Assembly: GCA_050018455.1 (NCBI GenBank)
Contig: JBEKAA010000008.1
Coordinates: 1-64,000 of the forward strand
Origin: RBG-13-68-16 sp050018455
GTDB lineage: Bacteria > Acidobacteriota > Thermoanaerobaculia > Thermoanaerobaculales > Thermoanaerobaculaceae
Direction: 5' to 3'
Length of the DNA stretch: 64,000 nucleotides
Part shown: piece after piece, positions 38,176-47,345 of the stretch
Numbering within the stretch: the first letter of the stretch is position 1
Layout: each line of letters starts with the position of its first letter
The notes under the pieces: model-generated
Databases searched by the model: none
The model's input: only the letters and a program-made list of their open reading frames with translations
What the model was told of the DNA's origin: nothing
Program-made: the position numbers and the translations under genes

Positions 38176-39669
38176 ATGGAGATCGTAGCCACATTCGTTC
38201 CGTCCGCGAGAGGGCACGCCGAGGAGCTGTCCGACCCACCGGCAGGCGCAACGATGATCGAGCTCCGCGCCGATCTCCTGGACGCCGGCTGCGACCTCGC
38301 CGCGCTGATCGCCGGCTCGCCGCGGCCGGTGATCGTGACCCTGCGCTCCCGCTCGGAGGGGGGAAAGGGCTCCGACGACCCCACGGAGCGACGCCGCTTC
38401 TTCGAGCGGGCGGCGGTGCTCCCTGCTCTGCTGTTCGACCTGGAGGCGGAGCGCGACCGGGGTCTGGTGGACGCCGTGATCCCCCGCGACCGGGTCATCC
38501 TGTCGGCGCACTTCACGGGCGGCGTCCCGGCCGATCTCGAGGAACGGGCGGCGGCGATGCTTGGCGCGGGGACGCGGTTCGTGAAGATCGTCCCGACGGC
38601 CGCGCGACTCGCGGACGTCAGGGCGGTGCTCCACCTCGCACAGGCGCTCGACCGCGGAAGCCGGCGGGAGCGGCGGGCGGTGGTGTTCGCGGTCGGCGAG
38701 GTCGGCCGCGCGACGCGGCTGCTCGGACCGCTGTTCGGAGCGCCGCTCGCGTACGCCGCCTGGGCGCCGGGGCGGCACGGCGCTGCCGGGCAGTTTCTTC
38801 CCCAGGACTTCGATGCCCTCATCGGCCACCTCGGGGGCCGTCCGCGCAGGCTCTTTGCCGTCCTCGGCTCGCCGGTCGGCGGCTCGCTCTCGCCGCGCAT
38901 GCACGCTGCGGCGTACCGCGCGCTCGGCCTGCCGAACGTCTTCATTCCTCTTGAGATCCGTGACGTCGAGGAGCTCGACGGGCTGCTCGTGCCCGCCGGG
39001 GAGTCCTGGCTCGCCGACCTCGGACTGGCCGCGGGCGGATTCGCGGTCACGATGCCGTGGAAGGGCGAAGCGGCTCGGCGGTGCACGCTCCTGGCTCCGA
39101 GGGCCGAGCGGGCGGGGGCGGTGAATACGGTCCTGCCTCGGGCGGACAAGGTGCTAGGGGACTGCACGGACATGGACGGGATCACCCGCGTGCTGGCCAA
39201 CGAAGGCATGGAGTTGCCCGGCGTACGGGCGCTGGTGCTCGGCGCCGGCGGCGCGGCCCGCGCGGCGATTGTGGCGCTGCAGCTCGCCGGGGCAGATGTG
39301 ACGGTCGCCGCTCGCGACCAGGTCCGCGGCGAGGAGGCGGCCCGAAGGCTCGGCGTCTCGGCCGGCGATATCAGGGCCGGCGAGAAGGTGTCGGTGGCGG
39401 TCAACGCCACCCCGGCCGGCGCCGACGGCTCCTCTTCGCCGTGGCTGGAGCAACTCCGGCTCCCGGAAGGGGCCGTCGTCGTTGACCTGCCGTACGGCGA
39501 GGCTCCAACCTTCCTCGAGCAGCTCGCGGGCCGCCGGGGTTGGCGCTACGTGGGCGGGAAGAACGTGCTGCTCTTCCAGGCCGTGGCACAGTTCGCGGCG
39601 ATGACCGGCGCGGCGCCGCCGGTCCGGGCCATGGCGGCAGCCCTCGGCCTTGCCGATGCGGAGGAGTGA
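38176..39669 (+). CDS. aroDE: Fused 3-dehydroquinate dehydratase (type I) / shikimate dehydrogenase
   Basis: 497 residues carrying two steps of the shikimate pathway. Residues 1-215 are a type I dehydratase: the Schiff-base lysine is K137 in RFVKIVPTA and the catalytic His is H112 in LSAHF. Residues about 225-490 are shikimate dehydrogenase: GSPVGGSLSPRMH, catalytic K296 in TMPWKGEA, D332/D334 in DCTDMDG, the NADP loop VLGAGGAARAA and GKNVLLFQA. The fusion feeds chorismate to the trp genes encoded downstream. A 195-bp spacer without a convincing gene separates it from hisD; it holds a GTGCGCC/GGCGCAC hairpin near 39840. Confidence 0.93.
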   Translation: MEIVATFVPSARGHAEELSDPPAGATMIELRADLLDAGCDLAALIAGSPRPVIVTLRSRSEGGKGSDDPTERRRFFERAAVLPALLFDLEAERDRGLVDAVIPRDRVILSAHFTGGVPADLEERAAAMLGAGTRFVKIVPTAARLADVRAVLHLAQALDRGSRRERRAVVFAVGEVGRATRLLGPLFGAPLAYAAWAPGRHGAAGQFLPQDFDALIGHLGGRPRRLFAVLGSPVGGSLSPRMHAAAYRALGLPNVFIPLEIRDVEELDGLLVPAGESWLADLGLAAGGFAVTMPWKGEAARRCTLLAPRAERAGAVNTVLPRADKVLGDCTDMDGITRVLANEGMELPGVRALVLGAGGAARAAIVALQLAGADVTVAARDQVRGEEAARRLGVSAGDIRAGEKVSVAVNATPAGADGSSSPWLEQLRLPEGAVVVDLPYGEAPTFLEQLAGRRGWRYVGGKNVLLFQAVAQFAAMTGAAPPVRAMAAALGLADAEE

Positions 39670-39864
39670 TGACGGCCGGAGAACGTCCCCCGCGGGGCTA
39701 CGGCGCTTGCGCGAGGTGGCAAGAACCAGTCCCGTGCGCGAGAATGGGGCGTACCCGGTGGAGGACTGGAGTGGGGGGCGGAAGCGACTGCGATCGCCTG
39801 ACTGAGCGATCCTCGGGGCTGCAGGGCGGGGTCGTGCGCCTGGGCGCACGCTGGGAGGGGGACG

Positions 39865-41154
39865 ATGAAGATCTGGCGCAGTGACGATGAGAAGGGCGAC
39901 CGCTATCTGGCGCGGGTCGAGAGGCGCATGGCCGAGGTGCTTCCGCCTCAAGTCGAGGAGAAGACGCGCAGGATCGTGGCCGCGGTAGCGAAGCGGGGCG
40001 ACAAGGCGCTCGTCGCCCTGGTTCGGCGCCACGACCTCAAGGGCCTGCGGGTGGGGGACTTCCGTCTCCGCGGCACGGTCGCCAGCGGCGAGGAGGTCGG
40101 CGAGGAGTTCGTCAACGCCGTCGAGCTGGCGCTCGCGAACCTCAAGGCCTACCACGAGCCGCAGATGCCCAAGGGTTTCACCCTTGAGGGGGACGGCGGC
40201 GATCTGGGAGTCAGAGTGCGGCCGATCGAGTCGCTCGGCGTGTACGTACCAGGGGGCTCAGCGGTGTACCTCTCCTCGCTGCTAATGGCGGTCGTGCCCG
40301 CTCGCATTGCCGGCGTGTCCCGGATCGCCGTGGCGACCCCGCCGAGGGCGTTCCTGGCGTCGCCGCACCTCCGCTACCTCCTCGACCGGCTCGACCTTCA
40401 CGAGGTGTACCTCATGGGTGGCGCACACGCGGTTGCAGCGCTCGCCTACGGCACCGAGTCCGTGACCCCAGTGGACAAGATCGTGGGGCCGGGCGGCAGG
40501 TGGGTCGCCGCCGCGAAGCGCGCGGTTTTCGGCGTTGTCGGCGTGGACGCCGTGAGCGGCCCCTCAGAGATCGTGGTCGTGGCGGACGCCCACGCCGAGG
40601 CGGCGATCATCGCCGCCGACATGCTGGCGCAAGCCGAGCACGACCCGGATGCCCTCGCCGTCCTGGTGACGCCCTCGAAGGCGCTGGCCGAGAAGGTGGA
40701 GCGGCGGGTCTCGGCGCGACTCCGCTCGCTGCCGAGGAAGAGCGCGGCGCGGGCTGCAATCAAGAACTGGGGGGCGATCGTCCTCGTCCCGGACCTGGAT
40801 GCGGCAGTCGACGCGGTCAACCGCATCGCCCCGGAGAACGTCGAGGTATTGGTCTCCGATCCGCTCCGGCTGCTCGACGGCATCGAGAAGGCGGGTGCGG
40901 TCTACCTGGGACCGTGGGCGGCGTCGGCGCTCGGGGATTACGTGGTCGGCATCAACCACTTGCTCCCGACGGCCGGGGCGGCCCGATTCGCCTCGCCCCT
41001 CGGGGTCTGGGACTTCGTGCACCGAACCGCGGTTGTGAGCGTGGCCGCCCACCGCTACCCCGCTCTGGCGCACGCCGCGGGCGTCCTGGCGCTTCAGGAG
41101 AGGCTGCCGCTGCACGAGGAGTCCCTCCGTGCGGGGAGCAGGGGCAAGGTGTGA
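39865..41154 (+). CDS. hisD: Histidinol dehydrogenase
   Basis: 429 residues, catalysing the last two oxidations of histidine synthesis with NAD+ and Zn2+. Conserved segments: VPGGSAVYLSSLLM, VDKIVGPGG, DAVSGPSEIVVVAD and the catalytic/Zn region DMLAQAEHDPDALA. HLLPTAGAARFASPLGVWDF lies near the C-terminus. ATG follows GGGAGGGGGACG. No other his gene is adjacent, so it sits as an isolated his step at the head of the trp cluster (73 bp before trpE). Confidence 0.95.
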   Translation: MKIWRSDDEKGDRYLARVERRMAEVLPPQVEEKTRRIVAAVAKRGDKALVALVRRHDLKGLRVGDFRLRGTVASGEEVGEEFVNAVELALANLKAYHEPQMPKGFTLEGDGGDLGVRVRPIESLGVYVPGGSAVYLSSLLMAVVPARIAGVSRIAVATPPRAFLASPHLRYLLDRLDLHEVYLMGGAHAVAALAYGTESVTPVDKIVGPGGRWVAAAKRAVFGVVGVDAVSGPSEIVVVADAHAEAAIIAADMLAQAEHDPDALAVLVTPSKALAEKVERRVSARLRSLPRKSAARAAIKNWGAIVLVPDLDAAVDAVNRIAPENVEVLVSDPLRLLDGIEKAGAVYLGPWAASALGDYVVGINHLLPTAGAARFASPLGVWDFVHRTAVVSVAAHRYPALAHAAGVLALQERLPLHEESLRAGSRGKV

Positions 41155-41227
41155 GCGAGTCCGGCCCCGTCGTGGCGCGCACGCGACCCGTCTTGCCCGC
41201 TCCAAACGGCACCCTGGGGAGCCGCCA

Positions 41228-42706
41228 GTGATCCGGCCGTCGCGCGCCCGGTTCGTCGAGCTGGCCGGCCGCCACCCGTTCGTGCCGGTGGTTCGGGAGC
41301 TGACGGCCGACACCGTCACCCCGACCGGGATGCTGCTGCGCCTCGCGCGAGCCGGCCGGCACCCGTTCCTCCTGGAAAGCGTCGAGGGGGGCGAGCGCGT
41401 GGCGAGGTGGTCGTTCGCCGGCGCCGATCCCGCAAGGATCGTGGCGGTGAGGGGCTCCAAGGTCACCATCGACGGCGAAGAGGCACCGGGTGCGCCGCTC
41501 GACGTCCTGCGGGGAGAGCTCGCCTGCAAGGGCCGGGCGCCACTCGAGGATCTGCCCCCGTTCGCAGGAGGGGCCGTGGGCTGGCTCGGATACGACGCGG
41601 TGCGGCTCATCGAGCGGGTACCGGCCCACCTGCCGGATCCGCTGGGGCTGCCCGACGCCTGGTTCGCGATCTACCCGGTGATCGCGGCCCTCGACCGCGT
41701 CCGTCAGCGGCTCTTGTTGATCGCCACGGCGGGCGTCGAGGGCGGTGGTGAAGCAGCCTACGAGCGCGCCGTCGCCGCTCTGGACCGCCTGGAAGCCGTG
41801 CTGGCGGCGCCCCTCGACGAGGCCCGGCCGGCGCCCCTGCCGGTCGCCGACGCGGCCGCGCAGCCCGACGCGTCGTGGCGGGTCGCCCCCGAGGACGAGC
41901 GGTTCCTCTCCGCCGTCGTGCGGGCGCGCGAGGAGATCCGGGCCGGGGAGTGCTTCCAAATTGTGCTGTCGCGCCGCTGGTCCCGGCCGACCACGGCGTC
42001 GCCGATCGCCTTCTATAGGGCTCTCCGTATCGCAAACCCTTCCCCATACATGTTCTACATGGACGCCGGCGACGCGCAGATCCTCGGCTCCTCGCCGGAG
42101 ACGCTGGCTCGCTTGCGGGGGAGCCACGCGGCCACGTGCCCGATCGCGGGCACCCGCATGCGCGGTCACACGGCGGCGGAGGACACGCGCCTGGCCGCCG
42201 AGCTTGCCGGCGACGAGAAGGAGCGCGCCGAGCACCTGATGCTGGTGGATCTGGGACGGAACGACATCGGGAAGATCTCGAAGCCGGGCAGCGTGAGGGT
42301 CGTGCGGTTCATGGACGTGGAGCGCTACTCCCAGGTCATGCACCTCGCGAGCGAGGTCGTCGGCGACCTGGAAGCCGGGCGCGACGCGCTCGACGTGCTG
42401 CTTGCATGCTTCCCCGCCGGTACGCTCACCGGCGCCCCGAAGGTGCGCGCGATGGAGCTGATCGAGCAACTCGAGGTCCTCCGCCGCGGCGTGTACGGCG
42501 GGGCGGTCGGCTACTTCGACTTCGGGGGTGACATGGACGCCTGCATCGCGATCCGGACGGCCGTCGTCGCCAAGGGTGGCCTGCACATCCAGGCGGGCGC
42601 GGGAATCGTGTTCGACTCGCTGCCGGAAAGCGAGCTCGCCGAGTGCGCGAACAAGGCGCGGGCCCTGGCTCTCGCGGCCCGCCTGGCGGAGGGGATGCAG
42701 CCGTGA
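41228..42706 (+). CDS. trpE: Anthranilate synthase component I
   Basis: 492 residues. It converts chorismate (with ammonia from TrpG) to anthranilate. The C-terminal chorismate-binding domain shows GECFQIVLSRRW, PSPYMFYMDAG, PIAGTRMRG, EHLMLVDLGRND and GTLTGAPKVRAMELI. The N-terminal part carries the LLES-like element (FLLESVEGGERVARWS) that forms the tryptophan feedback site. The GTG start follows GGGGAG. It overlaps trpG as GTGA, typical of stoichiometric partners. Confidence 0.95.
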   Translation: MIRPSRARFVELAGRHPFVPVVRELTADTVTPTGMLLRLARAGRHPFLLESVEGGERVARWSFAGADPARIVAVRGSKVTIDGEEAPGAPLDVLRGELACKGRAPLEDLPPFAGGAVGWLGYDAVRLIERVPAHLPDPLGLPDAWFAIYPVIAALDRVRQRLLLIATAGVEGGGEAAYERAVAALDRLEAVLAAPLDEARPAPLPVADAAAQPDASWRVAPEDERFLSAVVRAREEIRAGECFQIVLSRRWSRPTTASPIAFYRALRIANPSPYMFYMDAGDAQILGSSPETLARLRGSHAATCPIAGTRMRGHTAAEDTRLAAELAGDEKERAEHLMLVDLGRNDIGKISKPGSVRVVRFMDVERYSQVMHLASEVVGDLEAGRDALDVLLACFPAGTLTGAPKVRAMELIEQLEVLRRGVYGGAVGYFDFGGDMDACIAIRTAVVAKGGLHIQAGAGIVFDSLPESELAECANKARALALAARLAEGMQP

Positions 42707-43296
42707 TCGTGCTCGTGGACAACTACGACTCGTTCACCTACAACCTCGTCCAGTATCTGCGGGAGCTGGCGGAGGGCGAAGAGGTGCGCGTGATCCGCAA
42801 CGACGTCGTTGCGACGGTCGAAATCCTCGCCCTGCGACCGCGCGCCATCGTGCTGTCGCCCGGCCCCGGCGTGCCGGAGGCCGCCGGGGTGTGTGTGGAG
42901 CTGATCCGCGCCGCGGCGAACGTGCCGTTGCTCGGGGTCTGCCTCGGGCACCAGGCGCTGGCGGTGGCGTGCGGCGGCCGGGTGGTCCGCGCCCCTGAGC
43001 CGCGCCACGGCAAGACCTCCGAGGTGCACCACAGCGGCCTCGGCGTGTTCGCGGGCCTCGTGGACCCCTTCACGGCGACCCGCTATCACTCCCTCGTCGC
43101 GCAGCGGGAGTCGCTGCCGCACGATCTCGAAGTCACGGCCTGGACCGACGACGGCCTCGTCATGGGCCTCTCGCACCGCAGCCGGCCGCACTTCGGCGTG
43201 CAGTTCCACCCCGAGGCGTACCTCACGCAGGGCGGCAAGCGTCTGCTCGCCAACTTCCTCGGCCTCGCAGGAGTGAGCGCAAGGGTGGCCGCGTGA
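42703..43296 (+). CDS. trpG: Anthranilate synthase component II (glutamine amidotransferase)
   Basis: 197 residues, class I glutamine amidotransferase. The start VDNYDSFTYNLVQYL is diagnostic. The catalytic triad is C80 (GVCLGHQAL), H169 and E171 (VQFHPEAYLTQGG). It supplies ammonia to TrpE. GTG start within the trpE stop. It is followed by the heptamer-array locus F before trpD. Confidence 0.95.
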   Translation: MIVLVDNYDSFTYNLVQYLRELAEGEEVRVIRNDVVATVEILALRPRAIVLSPGPGVPEAAGVCVELIRAAANVPLLGVCLGHQALAVACGGRVVRAPEPRHGKTSEVHHSGLGVFAGLVDPFTATRYHSLVAQRESLPHDLEVTAWTDDGLVMGLSHRSRPHFGVQFHPEAYLTQGGKRLLANFLGLAGVSARVAA

Positions 43297-43299
43297 TGC

Positions 43300-43480
43300 A
43301 AGCTCACAGCCGACAGCTGACAGCCGACAGCGGGAAGCTGCCAGCCGACAGCCGACAGCCAACAGCGGACGGCAACGACATCGGTCGCAGAGGAGGCGAC
43401 CCGACTGCCCGCCGCCCGGCCCGAGCCGGCTTCAGCTGTCAGCTGTCGGCTGTGAGCTGTCGGCTGGGCGGGTGGGTGGG
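43300..43480. repeat. Inverted heptamer arrays with a perfect G-quadruplex motif (locus F)
   Basis: Left array 43301-43371 in strict period 7: ACAGCCG, ACAGCTG, ACAGCCG, ACAGCGG, GAAGCTG, CCAGCCG, ACAGCCG, ACAGCCA, ACAGCGG. Right array 43433-43465 is the reverse complement type (AGCTGTC, GGCTGTG, AGCTGTC, GGCTG). It ends in GGGCGGGTGGGTGGG (43466-43480), only 6 nt before the trpD ATG, so it overlaps the expected ribosome site. Confidence 0.88.
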
Positions 43481-43486
43481 CCGGCG

Positions 43487-44512
43487 ATGATCCGCGAGGT
43501 TCTGGAGAAGCTGCTCGCCGGCGAGAGCCTGCCCGCCGCGTCCACCGAGGAGTGCTTCGAGGCGCTGATGGCCGGCGACTGGTCCGAGCCCGAGCAGGCG
43601 GCGTTCCTCATCGCCCTGCGTGCAAAGGGCGAGACCGCGGGCGAGGTGGCCGCCGCCGCCCGCGTGCTGCGTTCGTTCGCCGTGGCGGTCCCGACCTCAC
43701 GGACGCCCCTCATCGATACCTGCGGAACAGGGGGAGACGGCGCCCACACGATCAACATCTCGACCGGTGCGGCGCTCGTGGCGGCGGCGTGCGGCGTCGC
43801 CGTGGCCAAGCACGGGAACCGCTCGGTGTCGTCGAGGTGCGGCTCGGCGGACGTTCTGGAGGCGCTCGGGGTGCGCCTCGATCTGGAACCCGAGCAGCTC
43901 GGAGCGTTGCTCGACTCGGAGGGGTTCGCGTTCCTATTCGCTCCGAGGCTGCACCCGGCGATGCGGGCGGTGATGCCGGTGCGCCGGGTTCTCGGCGTGC
44001 GCACGGTCTTCAACCTCCTCGGGCCGCTCGCAAATCCGGCCGGGGTGAGGAGGCAGGTGGTCGGCGTCTACAGCCGCCAGGTGATGCCGGTGGTGGCAGG
44101 GGCGCTGGCGGAGCTGGGCGCCGAGCGGGCCTGGGTCGTGCACAGCGACGACGGCCTCGACGAACTATCGGTCTGCGGGCCGACGCGCGTGATCGAGGTG
44201 CGTGGCGGGGCGGTCACGGGCGAGCTGACAGTCGACCCGGAGAAGCTCGGAATTGGCAGGGCGTCCCACGCCGACCTCGCCGGGGGGGACGCTCGGGAGA
44301 ACGCGCGGCGGCTGCGTGCGATCCTGGAGGGCGGGGAGCGCTCTCACGCGGCCGATGCGGTCGCCCTCAACGCCGCCGCGGCGCTTCTCGTCGCCGGTGT
44401 GGCGCCCGACCTCGCGGCCGCGCTGGCCGCCAGCCGCGCATGCCTGGCAGCGGGACGAGGCGCGACCAAGCTCGATTCGGTGATCGGCAAGATGCGGGAG
44501 CTCGCCGGATGA
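43487..44512 (+). CDS. trpD: Anthranilate phosphoribosyltransferase
   Basis: 341 residues. It transfers phosphoribose from PRPP to anthranilate. Motifs: DTCGTGGDGAHTINIST (PRPP/diphosphate loop), VAKHGNRSVSSRCGSADVLEALG and PLANPAGVRRQVVGVY. ATG 43487 is used; an in-frame GTG at 43472 lies inside the G-rich repeat tail. The usual ribosome site is replaced by GGGTGGGTGGG, so translation efficiency may depend on that structure. The stop overlaps trpC (ATGA). Confidence 0.95.
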   Translation: MIREVLEKLLAGESLPAASTEECFEALMAGDWSEPEQAAFLIALRAKGETAGEVAAAARVLRSFAVAVPTSRTPLIDTCGTGGDGAHTINISTGAALVAAACGVAVAKHGNRSVSSRCGSADVLEALGVRLDLEPEQLGALLDSEGFAFLFAPRLHPAMRAVMPVRRVLGVRTVFNLLGPLANPAGVRRQVVGVYSRQVMPVVAGALAELGAERAWVVHSDDGLDELSVCGPTRVIEVRGGAVTGELTVDPEKLGIGRASHADLAGGDARENARRLRAILEGGERSHAADAVALNAAAALLVAGVAPDLAAALAASRACLAAGRGATKLDSVIGKMRELAG

Positions 44513-45312
44513 GGGCGCCCGGGCCGGACATCCTCGTCCAGATCACCGAGGCAGTGCTCGCCCGGCTGAGCAAGGGCCCGGCGCCGGCGCGGCTGGAGGC
44601 GCGCTCTCGCGAGGCCGCGGGGGTTCGCCGCCGGGAAGGGAGGCGGAGCCTCGCCGGGTCGCTTGCGGCGCCCGGGGTGCGGATCATTGCCGAGTGCAAG
44701 CGGCGCTCCCCGTCGAAAGGATGGCTGCGGCAGCCATTCGATGCCGTGGAGCTTGCGCGCGCCTACCAGGCCGGCGGAGCCGCGGCGATCTCGGTCGTGA
44801 CCGAGCCGGATTTCTTCGCCGGCCAGCCGGGGTGGGTGCCGGCGGTGCGGCGCGCGGTGGCGCTGCCGGTCCTGCAGAAGGACTTTCTCCTTACGCCGCG
44901 CCAGCTCTTCGAGGCCGCGATCCTCGGCGCCGACGCGGTGCTCCTGATTGCCCGAATCTTGCCGGGGGCGCTGCTCGCCGAGATGGTGGCGATCGCCGAG
45001 GAGTTGGGCCTGGAGACTCTGGTCGAGGCCTACGACGAGCGCGACCTCGACCGGGTGGTCGCGCTGCCGGTGCCGCTCGTCGGCATCAACTCTCGTGGCC
45101 TCGACAGTTTCCGGGTGGACTTCGCCGCGGCGTCCAAGCTAGCGGACCGGGTCCCTCGGGACCGGATCGTCGTGATGGAGAGCGGGGTCGGCGGCCCCGA
45201 CGACGTTCGCGGCGTCGCCAGGCTTGGCCTGCGGCACTTCCTCGTCGGGGAACACCTCGTGCGCTCGGCCGACCCGAGTGCGAGCCTCGCGGAGCTCGTC
45301 GCGTGCGCGTAA
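44509..45312 (+). CDS. trpC: Indole-3-glycerol-phosphate synthase
   Basis: 267 residues, (beta/alpha)8 barrel that closes the indole ring. Catalytic residues lie in IIAECKRRSPSKG (Glu/Lys), VLQKDFLL (Lys), ETLVEAYDE and VGINSRGLDSF; the phosphate site is VMESGVGGPDDV. Start and stop overlap trpD and trpF. Confidence 0.95.
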   Translation: MRAPGPDILVQITEAVLARLSKGPAPARLEARSREAAGVRRREGRRSLAGSLAAPGVRIIAECKRRSPSKGWLRQPFDAVELARAYQAGGAAAISVVTEPDFFAGQPGWVPAVRRAVALPVLQKDFLLTPRQLFEAAILGADAVLLIARILPGALLAEMVAIAEELGLETLVEAYDERDLDRVVALPVPLVGINSRGLDSFRVDFAAASKLADRVPRDRIVVMESGVGGPDDVRGVARLGLRHFLVGEHLVRSADPSASLAELVACA

Positions 45313-45965
45313 CGGTCAAGATCTGCGGGCTCACGAACCCGGCCGACGCGCGAGCAGCCGCGGCCGAGGGCGCGGACTTCCTGGGTTTCGTGTTCTTCCC
45401 GGCATCCGGGCGTTACGTTGGCGTCTCCGCGCCGTCGTGGGTCCGCGTCCTCGAGGGAGCGCCAAAGGTCGGGGTGTTCCGCGACCAGAACGAAGCGACG
45501 GTCCGGCGCGTGCGGGACGACGCGGCCCTCGACCTCGTGCAGCTGCACGGGGGCGAGCCGCCGGAGATGTGCGAAGCGCTCGGAGGCCGTGCCCGGGTCA
45601 TCAAAGCGATCTCCGTCGGCGGCGAAGTCGATTGGGGCCGAGCGGCCGAATACGCCGGCGTGGCGCGTGTGCTGTTCGACACCGCTTCGGAATTTGGGGG
45701 CGGCAGCGGCAGGCTGTTCGACTGGAGCCTGCTGGCCGGAGCGCCTGCCGGCCTCGAGTTCTGGCTCGCCGGGGGGCTGACGCCGGAGAACGTCGCGGGC
45801 GCGGTGGCGCAGGTCGGCCCGGCGGGAGTCGACGTTGCGAGCGGCGTCGAAGCGACCCTCGGCCGCAAGGACCTGGAGAAGGTCCGTCGTTTCATCACGG
45901 CCGTCCGTGGCGTTCCAACGTTCGAAGGTTCGAACCTTCGAAAGTTCAAAGGCGGCCCGTTATGA
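45303..45965 (+). CDS. trpF: Phosphoribosylanthranilate isomerase, with a repeat-encoded C-terminal tail
   Basis: 220 residues, (beta/alpha)8 isomerase. Catalytic Cys8 (KICGLT) and Asp126 (VLFDTASE) are present, with LAGGLTPENVAGAV and VDVASGVE as the phosphate site. The GTG start lies 10 bp inside trpC. The normal fold ends at about residue 203 (KVRRFITAV). The last 17 residues (including FEGSNLRKFK) are encoded by the outer arm of repeat locus H, so the repeat has replaced or extended the original terminus. Confidence 0.93.
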   Translation: MRVTVKICGLTNPADARAAAAEGADFLGFVFFPASGRYVGVSAPSWVRVLEGAPKVGVFRDQNEATVRRVRDDAALDLVQLHGGEPPEMCEALGGRARVIKAISVGGEVDWGRAAEYAGVARVLFDTASEFGGGSGRLFDWSLLAGAPAGLEFWLAGGLTPENVAGAVAQVGPAGVDVASGVEATLGRKDLEKVRRFITAVRGVPTFEGSNLRKFKGGPL

Positions 45966-46137
45966 ACCGTCAAACCTGTGAGGCACTGGAGAGGCAGGGG
46001 GTCAAAGGGAAGAGGTCAAAGGGGAAAGGGAAAACCACAGCAACTTCGTCGGGCGTCGCTTGCCTTCCGTTTGCCCTTTTCCCTTTTCCGTTTACCCTCT
46101 TCGTGTTCCGCTCGGACATTCGAACGTGCGAACGTTG
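45913..46137. repeat. Nested inverted repeat arrays inside the trp operon (locus H)
   Basis: Outer arms: 45913-45950 (CGTTCGAAGGTTCGAACC words, within trpF codons) against 46112-46137 (CATTCGAACGTGCGAACG). Inner arms: 46000-46035 (GTCAAAGGGAAGAGGTCAAAG type) against 46063-46101 (CCGTTTGCCCTTTTCCC type). It separates trpF from trpB by 186 bp. Confidence 0.85.
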
Positions 46138-46151
46138 TTCTTGGGGGTGTC

Positions 46152-47345
46152 GTGAAGCCACTACCTGACAGTCGGGGTTATTTCGGGCCGTACGGCGGGC
46201 GGTTCGTGCCGGAGACGCTGATGGCGCCTCTGGAGGAGCTCACCCTAGCCTGGCAGGAGGCCCGCCGCGACCGCGCCTTCAGGCGTGAGCTGGCGGATCT
46301 CCTCGAAAATTACTGCGGCCGGCCCACACCGATCTCGTACGCCGCCCGTCTGACGAAGCACCTCGGCGGCGCCGCTGTGTACCTCAAGCGCGAGGATCTC
46401 TGCCACACCGGTGCGCACAAGATCAACAACGCTCTGGCCCAGTGTCTGCTTGCGCGGCGGATGGGCAAGGCGCGCGTCATCGCGGAGACCGGAGCCGGCC
46501 AGCACGGCGTGGCGGTCGCCACGGCAGCCGCGCTGCTCGGCCTGCGTTGCCGCGTCTACATGGGCACCGAGGACGAGCGCAGGCAGGCGCTCAACGTCTA
46601 TCGCATGAAGCTGCTGGGCGCCGAAGTGGTGGGCGTGGACGCCGGCGCGCGGACGCTCAAGGACGCGATCAACGAGTCGTTGCGGGACTGGGTGGCCAAC
46701 GTCGCGAGCACGCACTACGTCCTCGGTTCGGTGCTGGGTCCGCACCCGTACCCCGCGATGGTGCGGGATTTCCAGTCGGTGATCGGGAGCGAGGCCCTGC
46801 TCCAGATCCGCAAGCAGCGCCGCTCGTTGCCCAGACTCGTGGTCGCGTGCGTGGGAGGCGGCTCCAACGCGGCAGGGATCTTCACGGCGTTCGTGCCATA
46901 CCGGCAGGTCGAGCTTGTCGGGGTGGAGGCGGGCGGCCGCGGTACCCGGCTCGGCGAGCACGCGGCGCGCTTCGCCGGAGGGGCGCCCGGGGTGCTGCAC
47001 GGGACGCGCAGCTACGTGCTCCAGGACCACGACGGTCTAATCGTGCAGACCCACTCGGTGTCGGCGGGCCTCGACTACCCGGCGGTGGGACCGGAGCACG
47101 CGTGGTGGCACGATTCGCGCCGCGTCTCCTACGTTCGGGTCGAAGACGGCGAGGCGCTCGACGCCTTCCACCTGCTGTCCGAGCTCGAGGGAATCGTGCC
47201 GGCGCTCGAGACCGCCCACGCCCTCGCCTACGTCGCCCGGGTCGCGCCGCGCATGGGGAGCGGGGACGCAATTCTGGTCAGCCTCTCGGGCCGCGGCGAC
47301 AAGGACGTCACCGAGGTGGCGCGGCTGGAGGGGGTGGCGCTATGA
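46152..47345 (+). CDS. trpB: Tryptophan synthase beta chain
   Basis: 397 residues, PLP-dependent. Lys90 in HTGAHKINNAL forms the Schiff base; ETGAGQHGVAVATAAAL, VGGGSNAAGIF (PLP phosphate) and GRGDKDV are present. It condenses indole with serine. The GTG start follows GGGGGTGT, and the preceding 186 bp are repeat locus H. It couples to trpA by ATGA overlap. Confidence 0.96.
   Translation: MKPLPDSRGYFGPYGGRFVPETLMAPLEELTLAWQEARRDRAFRRELADLLENYCGRPTPISYAARLTKHLGGAAVYLKREDLCHTGAHKINNALAQCLLARRMGKARVIAETGAGQHGVAVATAAALLGLRCRVYMGTEDERRQALNVYRMKLLGAEVVGVDAGARTLKDAINESLRDWVANVASTHYVLGSVLGPHPYPAMVRDFQSVIGSEALLQIRKQRRSLPRLVVACVGGGSNAAGIFTAFVPYRQVELVGVEAGGRGTRLGEHAARFAGGAPGVLHGTRSYVLQDHDGLIVQTHSVSAGLDYPAVGPEHAWWHDSRRVSYVRVEDGEALDAFHLLSELEGIVPALETAHALAYVARVAPRMGSGDAILVSLSGRGDKDVTEVARLEGVAL

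Noticed and set aside
39670..39884. A 71-codon frame between aroDE and hisD
   Set aside because: It overlaps the hisD start, has no ribosome site of note, and is composed of Arg/Gly/Trp-rich shadow sequence.
41155..41227. A tryptophan leader peptide or attenuator upstream of trpE
   Set aside because: The 73-bp gap has no run of Trp codons and no alternative hairpins with a T-run.
43300..43480. Repeats read as a possible CRISPR array
   Set aside because: Units are 7 bp, adjacent and degenerate; there are no 23-47 bp repeats, no unique spacers and no cas genes.
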